This document shows, one piece after another, positions 56,731 through 64,000 of a DNA stretch of 64,000 nucleotides; within the stretch, counting starts at the first letter, position 1; the number at the start of each line of letters is the position of its first letter. Under the pieces are notes generated by a model, which did not search any database, was not told the DNA's origin, and worked only from the letters and a program-made list of their open reading frames with translations. A program made the position numbers and the translations under genes. Origin of the DNA: Gracilaria gracilis (taxonomy: Eukaryota; Rhodophyta; Florideophyceae; Gracilariales; Gracilariaceae); assembly GCA_030374805.1 (NCBI GenBank), contig JARGSG010000049.1:1-64000 (forward strand), given 5' to 3'.

Positions 56731-58647
56731 ATGAAGGCACAAATCGAGATTCCGCGAAGTCCTACTCCAGAGTCCGGGGCTGGAGAGTCTTCTACATCTC
56801 AGCCTGAGAAATTGGTTGCTCAGGAGGTCGAGGAACCTGTTGAGGAAGCTTCCCAAACTCCAGGAAAGTCTTCTCACGGGATGAAGAAGCCCGTGGGGGC
56901 GAGCGTCAGCATCATAGAGGACTACGACGACGATATTGTGGAGGTCTTTCAGACGAGTAAGGCTCTGCTTACTGACCCGGGAGAGGACTTGTTCGATGAA
57001 GGAGACAGTGTTCCGTCGGAGGAGAGTGACAACGCCCTGTTTCTCAAGAAGATTTCCGTCGCTAACTATGTTCAGCGCAGGTTGACGATGGATATCGAGA
57101 TGATTGGAATCCCGAAGAAGACAGTACGAAGTGTGAATCTGGGACACAAAAAGGTGACGATGATAAAATGTCGCAACTTTGGGTGGCTTCCGTTTGCAGG
57201 TTCGATTGCTGTGGCATCTCTACGGGAGTATGCTGTGAATGAAATGGTTGTTGATGGGAGAATTGTTGTGCCCGTAACCCTAATAGACAGATATCACAGA
57301 ATTCGTGTGCTACGAGACTTGCATGGGGAAGGCGGCAAGTGGGTGGATAAAGTCCGTTCTTTGGATGTTGTGCTGTGGGGAAGAATGGATGGGAAGGCCA
57401 TCACAATGAACGAGGTACTAGGACTCGGCAATCTTCTGAACGAAATGAGTTCGAAAGTGCTGAAGATGTCGTTTGCAGACAAAATTCATAGCACGGTATC
57501 TTTTTTGCAGAACGTCGTGGACGAGTCACATATGGATGTGAAGAGCACTACTTCGAAGCAGTTAGCTGGTGCTTTGAAGAGAAGTGAGGATATCTGTGAC
57601 TACAGCGTGCGTCACTTGACTCGTTACGCAACATTGGCTCTGAAGTTTGTGGAATGTGAGGTGCTTTTGGAGTTCTTTGAGAAGGTTTGTGAGGAGGGTC
57701 GAGCCCTGACGTTGACGCATGTCTCAAGTGACCTCCTGATAGGTCTCACTCATGGGCAGTTTCAATTTGTCGTACGTTGCTTGCAATGGCATGTGGAACT
57801 GAGGTTGTCTTCTTCTACGAGAGCAGGTCGTTTTGAAGACATGAGGAAGCACTTCCTTCAATGTGCTATAGATGTGTACAACCTATGTAATCTCACTGGG
57901 AAGAAGAAGAAGATTAGTGCTGAAGAAGTATTGCAGACAGTATTCAACTTAGGAGGAAAGAATGTGTCTGTGATGGAATATCTGGGTATGCGGACAGCAA
58001 AAATGAAACTTAGCGGTGCGAGGTGTTCATGGGACGGGATGGTGTCTAGAATGGTGAAGACCGCGGGTAACAAACTTCAAGAAGTTTTCCAAGTATCGCT
58101 TCAAACTGCAGAGGAGGTGAAGGAGGTGGGGGAGGAGGTGGTTGAAGTCGTGGGTGTAGGTGATGGTACGTCAACCGCACCACCTAATGAGGCTGAAGAA
58201 GCTCCCATGTTGTTGGAAGCTTCTATGCAGGGGGATGACCCTGAAGCAGAGCCATCAGGGTTGAGGCGGAGCACACGGAAAAAGATTGCTCCGGGCCGGC
58301 TGAAAGAGGATTGGGGTAGCAAGGCTGGAAGCAAGAAGAAGAAGAGTAGGAGGTTAATTGATCTTACTGACGATGAGGATGAGGTAGAAATCAAACCTGC
58401 TCCGAAGAGGATGAAGAAGGGCACCGTGAAGACCCCTTCTAGAAATATACCAATGGAGGTTGTTACTTTATTCAGGAATATGACGAAGCCGGCATTGAAA
58501 AAGTTCTTCAAAGAAGAGAAACTAAATTTGATGTCAGACCCATCGATAGGGTTTCTTGGCATCATCAAGCCGATGGAATTTCCATACAGGAAATACCCTA
58601 GGCCGAGTCGCGCAACACAATTTTCCTGCGTGTCAGATCCAGCCTAA
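56731..58647 (+). CDS. Unknown 638-codon protein, intact
   Basis: The longest undamaged gene outside the retrotransposon. ATG 56731 to TAA 58645-58647. Ser/Glu/Pro-rich start, then an acidic stretch (IIEDYDDDIVEVFQTSKAL), a globular body of about residues 100-455 rich in alternating helices, and an acidic/Glu-Val linker (EEVKEVGEEVVEVV). Then come GLRRSTRKKIAPGRLKEDW, basic nuclear-localisation-like runs (KKKKSRRL) and a SUMO-interaction-like acidic patch (LIDLTDDEDEVEI). The architecture suggests a nuclear or chromatin protein. I recognise no catalytic domain. Retained integrity beside decayed elements suggests recent insertion or selection. Confidence 0.65.
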   Translation: MKAQIEIPRSPTPESGAGESSTSQPEKLVAQEVEEPVEEASQTPGKSSHGMKKPVGASVSIIEDYDDDIVEVFQTSKALLTDPGEDLFDEGDSVPSEESDNALFLKKISVANYVQRRLTMDIEMIGIPKKTVRSVNLGHKKVTMIKCRNFGWLPFAGSIAVASLREYAVNEMVVDGRIVVPVTLIDRYHRIRVLRDLHGEGGKWVDKVRSLDVVLWGRMDGKAITMNEVLGLGNLLNEMSSKVLKMSFADKIHSTVSFLQNVVDESHMDVKSTTSKQLAGALKRSEDICDYSVRHLTRYATLALKFVECEVLLEFFEKVCEEGRALTLTHVSSDLLIGLTHGQFQFVVRCLQWHVELRLSSSTRAGRFEDMRKHFLQCAIDVYNLCNLTGKKKKISAEEVLQTVFNLGGKNVSVMEYLGMRTAKMKLSGARCSWDGMVSRMVKTAGNKLQEVFQVSLQTAEEVKEVGEEVVEVVGVGDGTSTAPPNEAEEAPMLLEASMQGDDPEAEPSGLRRSTRKKIAPGRLKEDWGSKAGSKKKKSRRLIDLTDDEDEVEIKPAPKRMKKGTVKTPSRNIPMEVVTLFRNMTKPALKKFFKEEKLNLMSDPSIGFLGIIKPMEFPYRKYPRPSRATQFSCVSDPA

Positions 58648-58959
58648 TCAAAAACTTTCATTCTCGCAACGGGCTGGTCGCATGAAGATGATTTTGTCGT
58701 CGTCTGGCACAACATGAAGTATTGCATTGATGGACTTTGCCGTTAGAATATCTGTGCCCTTGCGGTCAGTCCATCGCTTCTGTGTGTTCAGTTTTGGATG
58801 CGCGAGAGAATTCAGATTGCGCAACAGGCAAGGCAAAAATCATGTCTCGTCCATGTGCCTTCAGGTGGAACGCCTCCGCTGAACACAACTTCCAAACCGT
58901 ATTTATCCGCAATGTACCGACTGCCTGAATTCTCAACGCAAGTCTCCCATCCGTCTCGG

Positions 58960-59603
58960 TCTCAGCCTTTCAAAGTTCTAGCCGCACACGATTTCCACTG
59001 TGTCATCGACCTTTCGTTCGAGCGTTCGTTTTCGGCCCGTTCATCAAGTGTCTCCGCCGTTCTAGCAGGGCGCGGTCCTCCCGCTACAATCGGCCCACCA
59101 CGCTGGAGAACCTCGCTCGAGGCGAGGGTGATGACTTCATGTTCGTGAAGATCGGTATGGAGCAACGTGTAATCTGTTCCGCTATGGGGCCCATGACAGT
59201 CTTTACTGCGTATCAGAAATTCATCCACGAGATATTAGGACTTAGTAAGGTCTATCTCGTTCTGAAAGAAAAGCAGACTGAGCACGAAACCAGGCACGGC
59301 GAGTCATTCACCATCAAGCACACCGGTGCCATGAACACGCCGTTAGAGACCAACCTCAACTTCAAGCCTTTGGAGGATTTCGCGGACCGCTCCAGTAATC
59401 TTAAAGTCATGCAAGCCATTCTCCAGTGTCGCGAGCGCGCCATCGAATATTTCATCGAGCATACCGAAGCGTTTTTAAGCGAATCCAAGGCACTATACCC
59501 TCTTGCCGGGCTAATTATGGGACATTTGACTTCAGAAGCAAACATTTCCGCCACTAGCATATTCGATTGCTCTACACCTTTGACGGGAACCATGAATGTG
59601 TAA
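58960..59603 (+). CDS. Unknown open frame
   Basis: The frame of ATG 59139 (MFVKIGMEQRVICSAM) runs 154 codons to TAA 59601-59603. It stays open upstream to about 58960, with protein-like residues (NRPTTLENLARGEGDDF), so the true start may be further 5' or lost. Mixed globular composition (FTAYQKFIHEILGLSKVYLV; EYFIEHTEAFLSESKALYPL). Not recognised. It ends 460 bases from the tail of the DIRS-like element and is convergent with it. Confidence 0.4.
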
Positions 59604-60064
59604 CAGTCCACATCAATTACTCCAAATGGCAATTTTAATCGCCCTGGAGATACGCATGTCGACGTGTTCGTCTCGATTAGGCCTATGAAACGAGCAAAAA
59701 GCGAGAGAAAAAAACTTGCAGATCCAGAGATAATTAAAAAACAAATTCATTCCCTGGGAATGATTCTATTTTTAATTCAGCCAGGAACAAAGAGATAAAA
59801 CATCTTTTTTTGTCAGACACACCCTGGTCGACACCCGATATGTCGTAACGGGTCTCTGAAGGACCAAACGCCCAATTCTGCAACCACAAATCAAATTTTA
59901 CTTTTGCCGCACTAGCGTCGGCCAGAACTTCCAACTGCGTTGGAGGGTTGGGCTGCAGAAGTTGTCAGATAATTTTGACAACGTAGAAAGAGTATTTCAA
60001 TATTATTGGAGAGTATCCAAATTGTCCCTGCTGGGAGTTACAGCAATGTACCCAACCCAAATCA
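59604..60064. other. 3' flank of the DIRS-like element
   Basis: AT-rich, contains a 66-codon minus frame (59934-59734) with protein-like composition but no motif. Expected location of the element's terminal and split repeats; I could not pair any repeat with a partner, because the other end is outside the window. Confidence 0.35.
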
Positions 60065-61315
60065 TCAAGCATTTCTTGATATGTGTTCTGCGTTGTACGA
60101 ATGTAAACAAAGCGCTTCAAACCAAGACGAAACGCTTCCCAACTGCGCACGAGTTTCGGCAGAAAGCTGCATTCTCATTAACCAAGCTCTTCCATTTGTT
60201 AAATAATGGCGAAGTGAAGCCAGAGATTTCCATCTTCCTGTAATAGCAATTGTCTCAGCAGACACACCATTTATATAATCATGAAGAGCTCCTCCTATTC
60301 TAGCGGAGTGCGTTGTTATTCGAACATTATCCATGCCTAGAAAAGTGCAGGCCTTCTTAATTTTCTGTTGATAGGTTCCATAAGTCATTGTAAAGACTTT
60401 TTCAGTAGCAGATTTTTGTACCCTTCTCCGTAAAAATTTCAGACAAGTTATTGCTTCTCTGCAGTTCAAGACAACAAACTGAAACGGGCCTGTTTTTGTA
60501 TCCCTGATGCAAATTCCCGCTACTCCACGACGAAACGAAGATGTCTTTGGGTCCCCAGGGAAAGCAATAAGATCCCATGTTAAAGCCAATACCTCTGAGG
60601 CCCTCAGATACCCACTCCATGAAACCACCAGAGCGACTGCGGCTGGGAAATCTCTTTGCTGAGTGAGAAGTCCCGCGATTGCAAAAGTCATTTGCTTTGT
60701 CATTGGGGTCGAAGACTGTGACGGAACGGACTTGTTCCAGCCTCGAAGTGCCCGCTGAGAGAGACCCAGTGATCCCCGGACTTTTGGTAGCAAAATGTGA
60801 ATCATGCATATTAAATTACTCATCTCTTGTTTCGCACCTTTAGGTTCTGGTAAAAGAAAACGCTCCTCAATGTATTCAAGTAGTCTCTCATCGAGGCACT
60901 CGGGAGCGGGTGGTGCATGAGCAACACACTGCTGAAAGTTATCCAAAGCAGTGCAGTAACGTTTTTGCGTCTTCTGTTTCAGGGTGCTTGCGACGAGGGG
61001 GTGTTTCGCAAAGAAAGCCTTCGGTGGTGTCATTATTTGGAGGTTGGGTTGATCAGTTGTTATCTGCTGTGCACTTGTTGGCTGCACACCTCTCGAGATC
61101 TCGGAATTTCTTCGCTGCAAAGCATTTCTACTTCTTACATGAGGCATGACACTAGGGGTGATCTTTAGGGCCTTGTGTATGGTAGGTTTACACTTTTGCA
61201 AGGAACTCAAGGGCTTTTTTCTGTCCGAAGACACACGAGACTTTTTCACGCAAAGCTCCAGGTAAAGCAGAGATGCTCTCGGTATTTGCTTTACCCTTCG
61301 CTTGTTTGACATCAT
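60065..61315 (-). CDS. Tyrosine recombinase of DIRS-like retrotransposon
   Basis: 416-codon integrase of the phage/tyrosine-recombinase fold, used by DIRS-type elements in place of a DDE integrase. The catalytic set is visible: Arg238 in SGYLRASEVLALTW, His336-x-x-Arg339 in THSARIGGA, and Tyr371 in GRWKSLASLRHYL. N-terminal core-binding helices span about residues 100-200 (KQKTQKRYCTALDNFQQC). Length and motif spacing are normal for DIRS recombinases. Its ATG overlaps the stop of the RT gene as ATGA (61312-61315), suggesting translation by termination-reinitiation. No lesion seen, so probably functional. Confidence 0.85.
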   Translation of the reverse strand: MMSNKRRVKQIPRASLLYLELCVKKSRVSSDRKKPLSSLQKCKPTIHKALKITPSVMPHVRSRNALQRRNSEISRGVQPTSAQQITTDQPNLQIMTPPKAFFAKHPLVASTLKQKTQKRYCTALDNFQQCVAHAPPAPECLDERLLEYIEERFLLPEPKGAKQEMSNLICMIHILLPKVRGSLGLSQRALRGWNKSVPSQSSTPMTKQMTFAIAGLLTQQRDFPAAVALVVSWSGYLRASEVLALTWDLIAFPGDPKTSSFRRGVAGICIRDTKTGPFQFVVLNCREAITCLKFLRRRVQKSATEKVFTMTYGTYQQKIKKACTFLGMDNVRITTHSARIGGALHDYINGVSAETIAITGRWKSLASLRHYLTNGRAWLMRMQLSAETRAQLGSVSSWFEALCLHSYNAEHISRNA

Positions 61316-63897
61316 TCTCTGGTACAGCTTGCTCGTCGCCTTGAAGGCCGGTCCGCAGGGTTACTAAGAGACGGAATGTGGAAAAATATTGGCTGAAGGT
61401 TGTGTGCGAGGGAAATGGCAGCAAATCGACGGCAGGGAAGAGCTAGATCTGGGCTCGAGGAGCGCCCCTTCTGGAAAGCCTGTATTGATACTTGCGAGTC
61501 GGAGAAAATTAGAATCTTTGTGCTTTGTATGCCCTTCGAGGCCACCCATTCAAGTCCAAGATATGCTGTCGTTGCTTCGAGAACATTGATATGCTGAGGC
61601 CGTCTCCACCTGTGCACGAACGCAGTGCGCCAGTTGCGTTCTTCTACGAATTGCTTATGTAGGGCCGCCTGAGACTTCCGGAAGGTTTCGGGCGGATCCT
61701 GTGTTGAATTTTTGAAGTAAGACTCAAGGAAATGCTGCAGAGTATCCCGGCTCACATGGCAGAAGACTAAGGCACCAGCGGATGGTGAGGCATCAAAGCA
61801 GAGTACCAGGCTGGATACTGGTAAGTCAAAATCAACCAAGGAAAGAGGAAGTAGACGTGCCACAGTGTGCATTTCTTCGATGGCGTTGCGACCAAGAGCT
61901 CTGGAAGTTTTTCCCAGTTTCAAGCTCTCTATGAGGCGGTACGTATTTAGGAGCACTAACAAAAGGGGCCGCCGACCGAGGGCAGGCCAGGTGAGCTTTC
62001 CAGTCAGTGACTGTGCTTCTTGCAGCGACAGTGTGTCCGTTTCAGCGACATTCAGTACTCTATGGGCGATGAGGGCGGTTTTGACGGGGTCCGGGTAGGC
62101 TTTCCGCTCTTTCAAGTCTATCAGCCATCCGATGAAGGGAATCACACTGTACGAGATGGATCCAATGGGCGAAGATTTACTAATCTTAATCGGCAGGCCA
62201 TGAAGTTTGAGGTTTGAGTAGAGTTGTCTATGAAAGTTAGTAACTTGTTTCGGTGACCAATCATTGAAAATGAAGTTGACATCGTCGATGATGTGTAGCA
62301 AAACGACATCATGCTCCTTCTGGTACAAAGCTTCGGCTGTTTTTGTGAGACACAGGATGCGGGGTGTTGGGGTTGGGCAGAAGGGGTGTTTCTGAAACAG
62401 ACGGTTTATAATAGACCTTGCAAGGGAGTGGGTAACAAACACGGCCCCTTTATAACCCATTGGAAGTGCTTTTTGCAGCGGTCTGAGGCGAGTGCTTGGT
62501 GCGAAAGGTTTCTCACGAGTGGCTTGGAGGGCGGCTTTCAACTCGGGAGGGATTGATTCGAATGTGACCGGCTGGAGGGGAAAGATCGGTGCCATTTTTT
62601 CAGGCAGTTCAATGTTGTGAAACATGTTCTCGATGTCAAGGTAGAAAGACGAGAGATTACCTTCGCCTGGGCTCAGTCTTTGAAAGGCATCGGGACACGG
62701 GAGTTCTGTGTAGGGTGGTTCAAGCAGGACATCGTTCTGAACTCTTGGCCAGCTTATTAGCCGGTCCCGTGCAGCATCTTTGCTGACGGAGAAGGAGAAC
62801 ATTGTAATTCTATTCACAAAACTCCTATATGCTGGTTCTTCTTCGTCCACAACTGACCATGTTAACATTCCTGCGATATGTGCCTTGTACAAGACTTGAA
62901 CGTATTGAGAGTGAGGTCCGAACACCTTTTTTGCAGTTTGATGTTTCGCATTGTTTTCCGACTCTGAAAAAAGCTGGAGGAGCTCCTTCTGTCTCCAAGA
63001 AAAGATCGCTTCGTTCCCGTTCTCGAACAGAGATTCCCATGCGATTCGTTTTCCTCGCTTGTGGGATTGAGAGGAAAGGTCGATGCGATCAGCGGTGAGG
63101 GGAGAGAACTCACCGCGTGGGCGTGTATGAGGTGCTAGAGTTGAGCGGAACTCGGTGAAGATATTGTTCCAGTCTGCTGATGGGTTACCTCGTAGAAGAC
63201 TGGTGGGCGGGTTTTTTGTGTGCTTGCTGCTTTCTAACAGAGTTGACTGTCGACGTTGTGCTACCAGCGCCAGCCAATCTTCAGATCTGCTAGTGATTGA
63301 CTTCGCTGCTCGGCGGGAGACTGCATGTGGAGCCTCGTCTATTTTCTTTCTTTTCTTGGAGGGCCCATGGTAAAGTCTCGTTACACTGGGGGCAATCAGA
63401 AGGTCTACCGAGGCAGCATTTGAATTGGCAAACAGTTCCTGGGAGATTGGGAATGTTCGTGTTCGCCGTGCTAGTTCCGGTTGAAACCTTGGTTTTTGTC
63501 CTGATTGTTGGCCTGTCCTCTTCTGAACGGTGATCTTCGAGGGTGGTTTTGTTGTGATTGAGCAGTTTTGAATGCATTTGCTGTCTTGACTTCGAGCGCG
63601 AATTGGCGGTTCAGTTTGTTGGCGAGGCTTGGAAGGAAGGACCCTGTCGATGGGTGCGTTTCTAAGACCGGTAGTACGCACTTCCAGGCCTGGGCGCGGG
63701 TGGCCCTCTTTGTTCGAATGGCATTCTCGACATGGATCAGAGCGTACAGGCGGCGTAGAGCGACTTCCAACCATGGGCAAGTTTCGAGAGCGTTCTGCAT
63801 TGTGTCGTGTTGAAGCATGTCCAAATGAACTATTCTTGCCAAGGTGCTCGCCTCCGCCTCTGACGCCATCACTTCGTCGTTTGCTCCCCTGGTCCAT
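61312..63897 (-). CDS. Reverse transcriptase-RNase H of DIRS-like retrotransposon
   Basis: An uninterrupted 861-codon frame. About the first 130 codons overlap the gag frame; the first ATG (63897) may not be the real start, which more probably arises by frameshift. RT motifs: A, SSFYLDIENMFHNIELP (Asp421); B, LPMGYKGAVFVTHSLA (about 478-493); C, LLHIIDDVNFIF (Asp538-Asp539), where Ile-Ile-Asp-Asp replaces the usual Y-x-D-D. RNase H: CFDASPSAGALVF (Asp702), INVLEATTAYLGLEWV (Glu774), IFSDSQVSIQAF (Asp800), NPADRPSR (Asp849), a complete D-E-D-D set. Order RT-RNase H-tyrosine recombinase identifies a DIRS-like element. No stops or frameshifts seen. Confidence 0.85.
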   Translation of the reverse strand: MDQGSKRRSDGVRGGGEHLGKNSSFGHASTRHNAERSRNLPMVGSRSTPPVRSDPCRECHSNKEGHPRPGLEVRTTGLRNAPIDRVLPSKPRQQTEPPIRARSQDSKCIQNCSITTKPPSKITVQKRTGQQSGQKPRFQPELARRTRTFPISQELFANSNAASVDLLIAPSVTRLYHGPSKKRKKIDEAPHAVSRRAAKSITSRSEDWLALVAQRRQSTLLESSKHTKNPPTSLLRGNPSADWNNIFTEFRSTLAPHTRPRGEFSPLTADRIDLSSQSHKRGKRIAWESLFENGNEAIFSWRQKELLQLFSESENNAKHQTAKKVFGPHSQYVQVLYKAHIAGMLTWSVVDEEEPAYRSFVNRITMFSFSVSKDAARDRLISWPRVQNDVLLEPPYTELPCPDAFQRLSPGEGNLSSFYLDIENMFHNIELPEKMAPIFPLQPVTFESIPPELKAALQATREKPFAPSTRLRPLQKALPMGYKGAVFVTHSLARSIINRLFQKHPFCPTPTPRILCLTKTAEALYQKEHDVVLLHIIDDVNFIFNDWSPKQVTNFHRQLYSNLKLHGLPIKISKSSPIGSISYSVIPFIGWLIDLKERKAYPDPVKTALIAHRVLNVAETDTLSLQEAQSLTGKLTWPALGRRPLLLVLLNTYRLIESLKLGKTSRALGRNAIEEMHTVARLLPLSLVDFDLPVSSLVLCFDASPSAGALVFCHVSRDTLQHFLESYFKNSTQDPPETFRKSQAALHKQFVEERNWRTAFVHRWRRPQHINVLEATTAYLGLEWVASKGIQSTKILIFSDSQVSIQAFQKGRSSSPDLALPCRRFAAISLAHNLQPIFFHIPSLSNPADRPSRRRASCTRE

Positions 63898-63953
63898 GGC
63901 ATTTGGGCGATAGCTGTCTCGACATTCTCCCCTTGTCGAATGAGATGATGCAA
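63471..63953 (-). CDS. Gag C-terminal part of DIRS-like element (runs off the window)
   Basis: Minus-strand frame of 160 codons ending TAG at 63471, overlapping the RT frame in a different phase. It has a helical region with LEVALRRLYALIHVENAIR, then an Asn/Gln/Arg-rich basic tail (SQQNHPRRSPFRRGQANNQ), as expected of a nucleic-acid-binding Gag end lacking a zinc knuckle. Sequence upstream passes a run of ten C (63959-63968 on the plus strand) and leaves the window, so the N-terminus is not visible. The overlap suggests RT is made by ribosomal frameshifting. Confidence 0.6.
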   Translation of the reverse strand: MHHLIRQGENVETAIAQMPWTRGANDEVMASEAEASTLARIVHLDMLQHDTMQNALETCPWLEVALRRLYALIHVENAIRTKRATRAQAWKCVLPVLETHPSTGSFLPSLANKLNRQFALEVKTANAFKTAQSQQNHPRRSPFRRGQANNQDKNQGFNRN

Positions 63954-64000
63954 TATTTCCCCCCCCCCAGTAGCTCTTCGACGCAGAGAGTGGGGAGGGA

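Noticed and set aside
34728-58647. Nuclear genetic code with TAA/TAG meaning glutamine
   Set aside because: Several in-frame TAA/TAG would read well as Gln. However, the long intact frames (DIRS RT/recombinase, the 638-codon gene) contain no in-frame TAR in well over 1,900 codons while using CAA/CAG freely. TGA also occurs as an interrupting stop, and several genes end naturally at TAA. Nonsense mutation fits better.
1-64000. CRISPR arrays, bacterial operons, tRNA or rRNA genes
   Set aside because: No regularly spaced repeats of CRISPR type, no Shine-Dalgarno-linked gene strings, and no convincing tRNA B-box or rRNA sequence found by eye; a covariance-model scan would be needed to exclude tRNAs fully.

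Overview
This is nuclear DNA of a eukaryote. It contains Ty3/gypsy, DIRS-type, Harbinger-type and Plavaka-type (Tnp2-like, CMC superfamily) transposons, a chromodomain, a SET domain, telomere-like repeats and host genes without recognisable introns. A copy of THF1/Psp29 (a plastid/photosystem II biogenesis protein) shows a photosynthetic lineage. The compact intron-poor genes and the element mix suggest a red alga to me, but that is an inference; no rRNA or organellar marker is present.

Layout. (1) 1-8249: a large DNA-transposon copy holding a decayed DNA-methyltransferase/SET gene, an unknown gene (ORF C) and a convergent Plavaka-like transposase (ORF D), ending in the terminal sequence CAAACTAGCATTCCGATAA. 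(2) 8370-13331: small hairpin elements, a 1.55-kb inverted-repeat element, fragments of the same large transposon, and a decayed gene ('family E'). (3) 13.9-23 kb: two truncated Ty3/gypsy elements separated by a telomere-like satellite. (4) 26.4-27.1 kb: a Harbinger transposase relic. (5) 27.65-33.83 kb: a second, inverted copy of the large transposon, without the methyltransferase module. (6) 34.7-42.1 kb: a second family E gene, a different Plavaka-like transposase and another nonsense-riddled gene. (7) 42.5-50.8 kb: a host-like block with a MITE, a PAP2 phosphatase relic, catalase, a short membrane-protein ORF, a coiled-coil membrane protein and THF1. Catalase, the coiled-coil gene and THF1 all carry lesions. 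(8) 51.0-54.5 kb: the best copy of the methyltransferase-SET module, preceded by ORF A. (9) 55-59.6 kb: tandem and hairpin repeats plus two or three long unknown genes. (10) 60.0-64 kb: a largely intact DIRS-like retrotransposon (gag, RT/RNase H, tyrosine recombinase) on the minus strand.

The most notable system is the large transposon family. Pieced together from three partial copies and one remnant, it seems to carry ORF A, a beta-class amino-methyltransferase (DPPY) fused to a SET domain, ORF C and a Plavaka-like transposase. This would be a DNA transposon carrying its own DNA- and protein-methylating enzyme. No single copy in the window contains all four parts. A second theme is that many reading frames here are interrupted by single in-frame stops without loss of frame, several of which could arise by C-to-T change.
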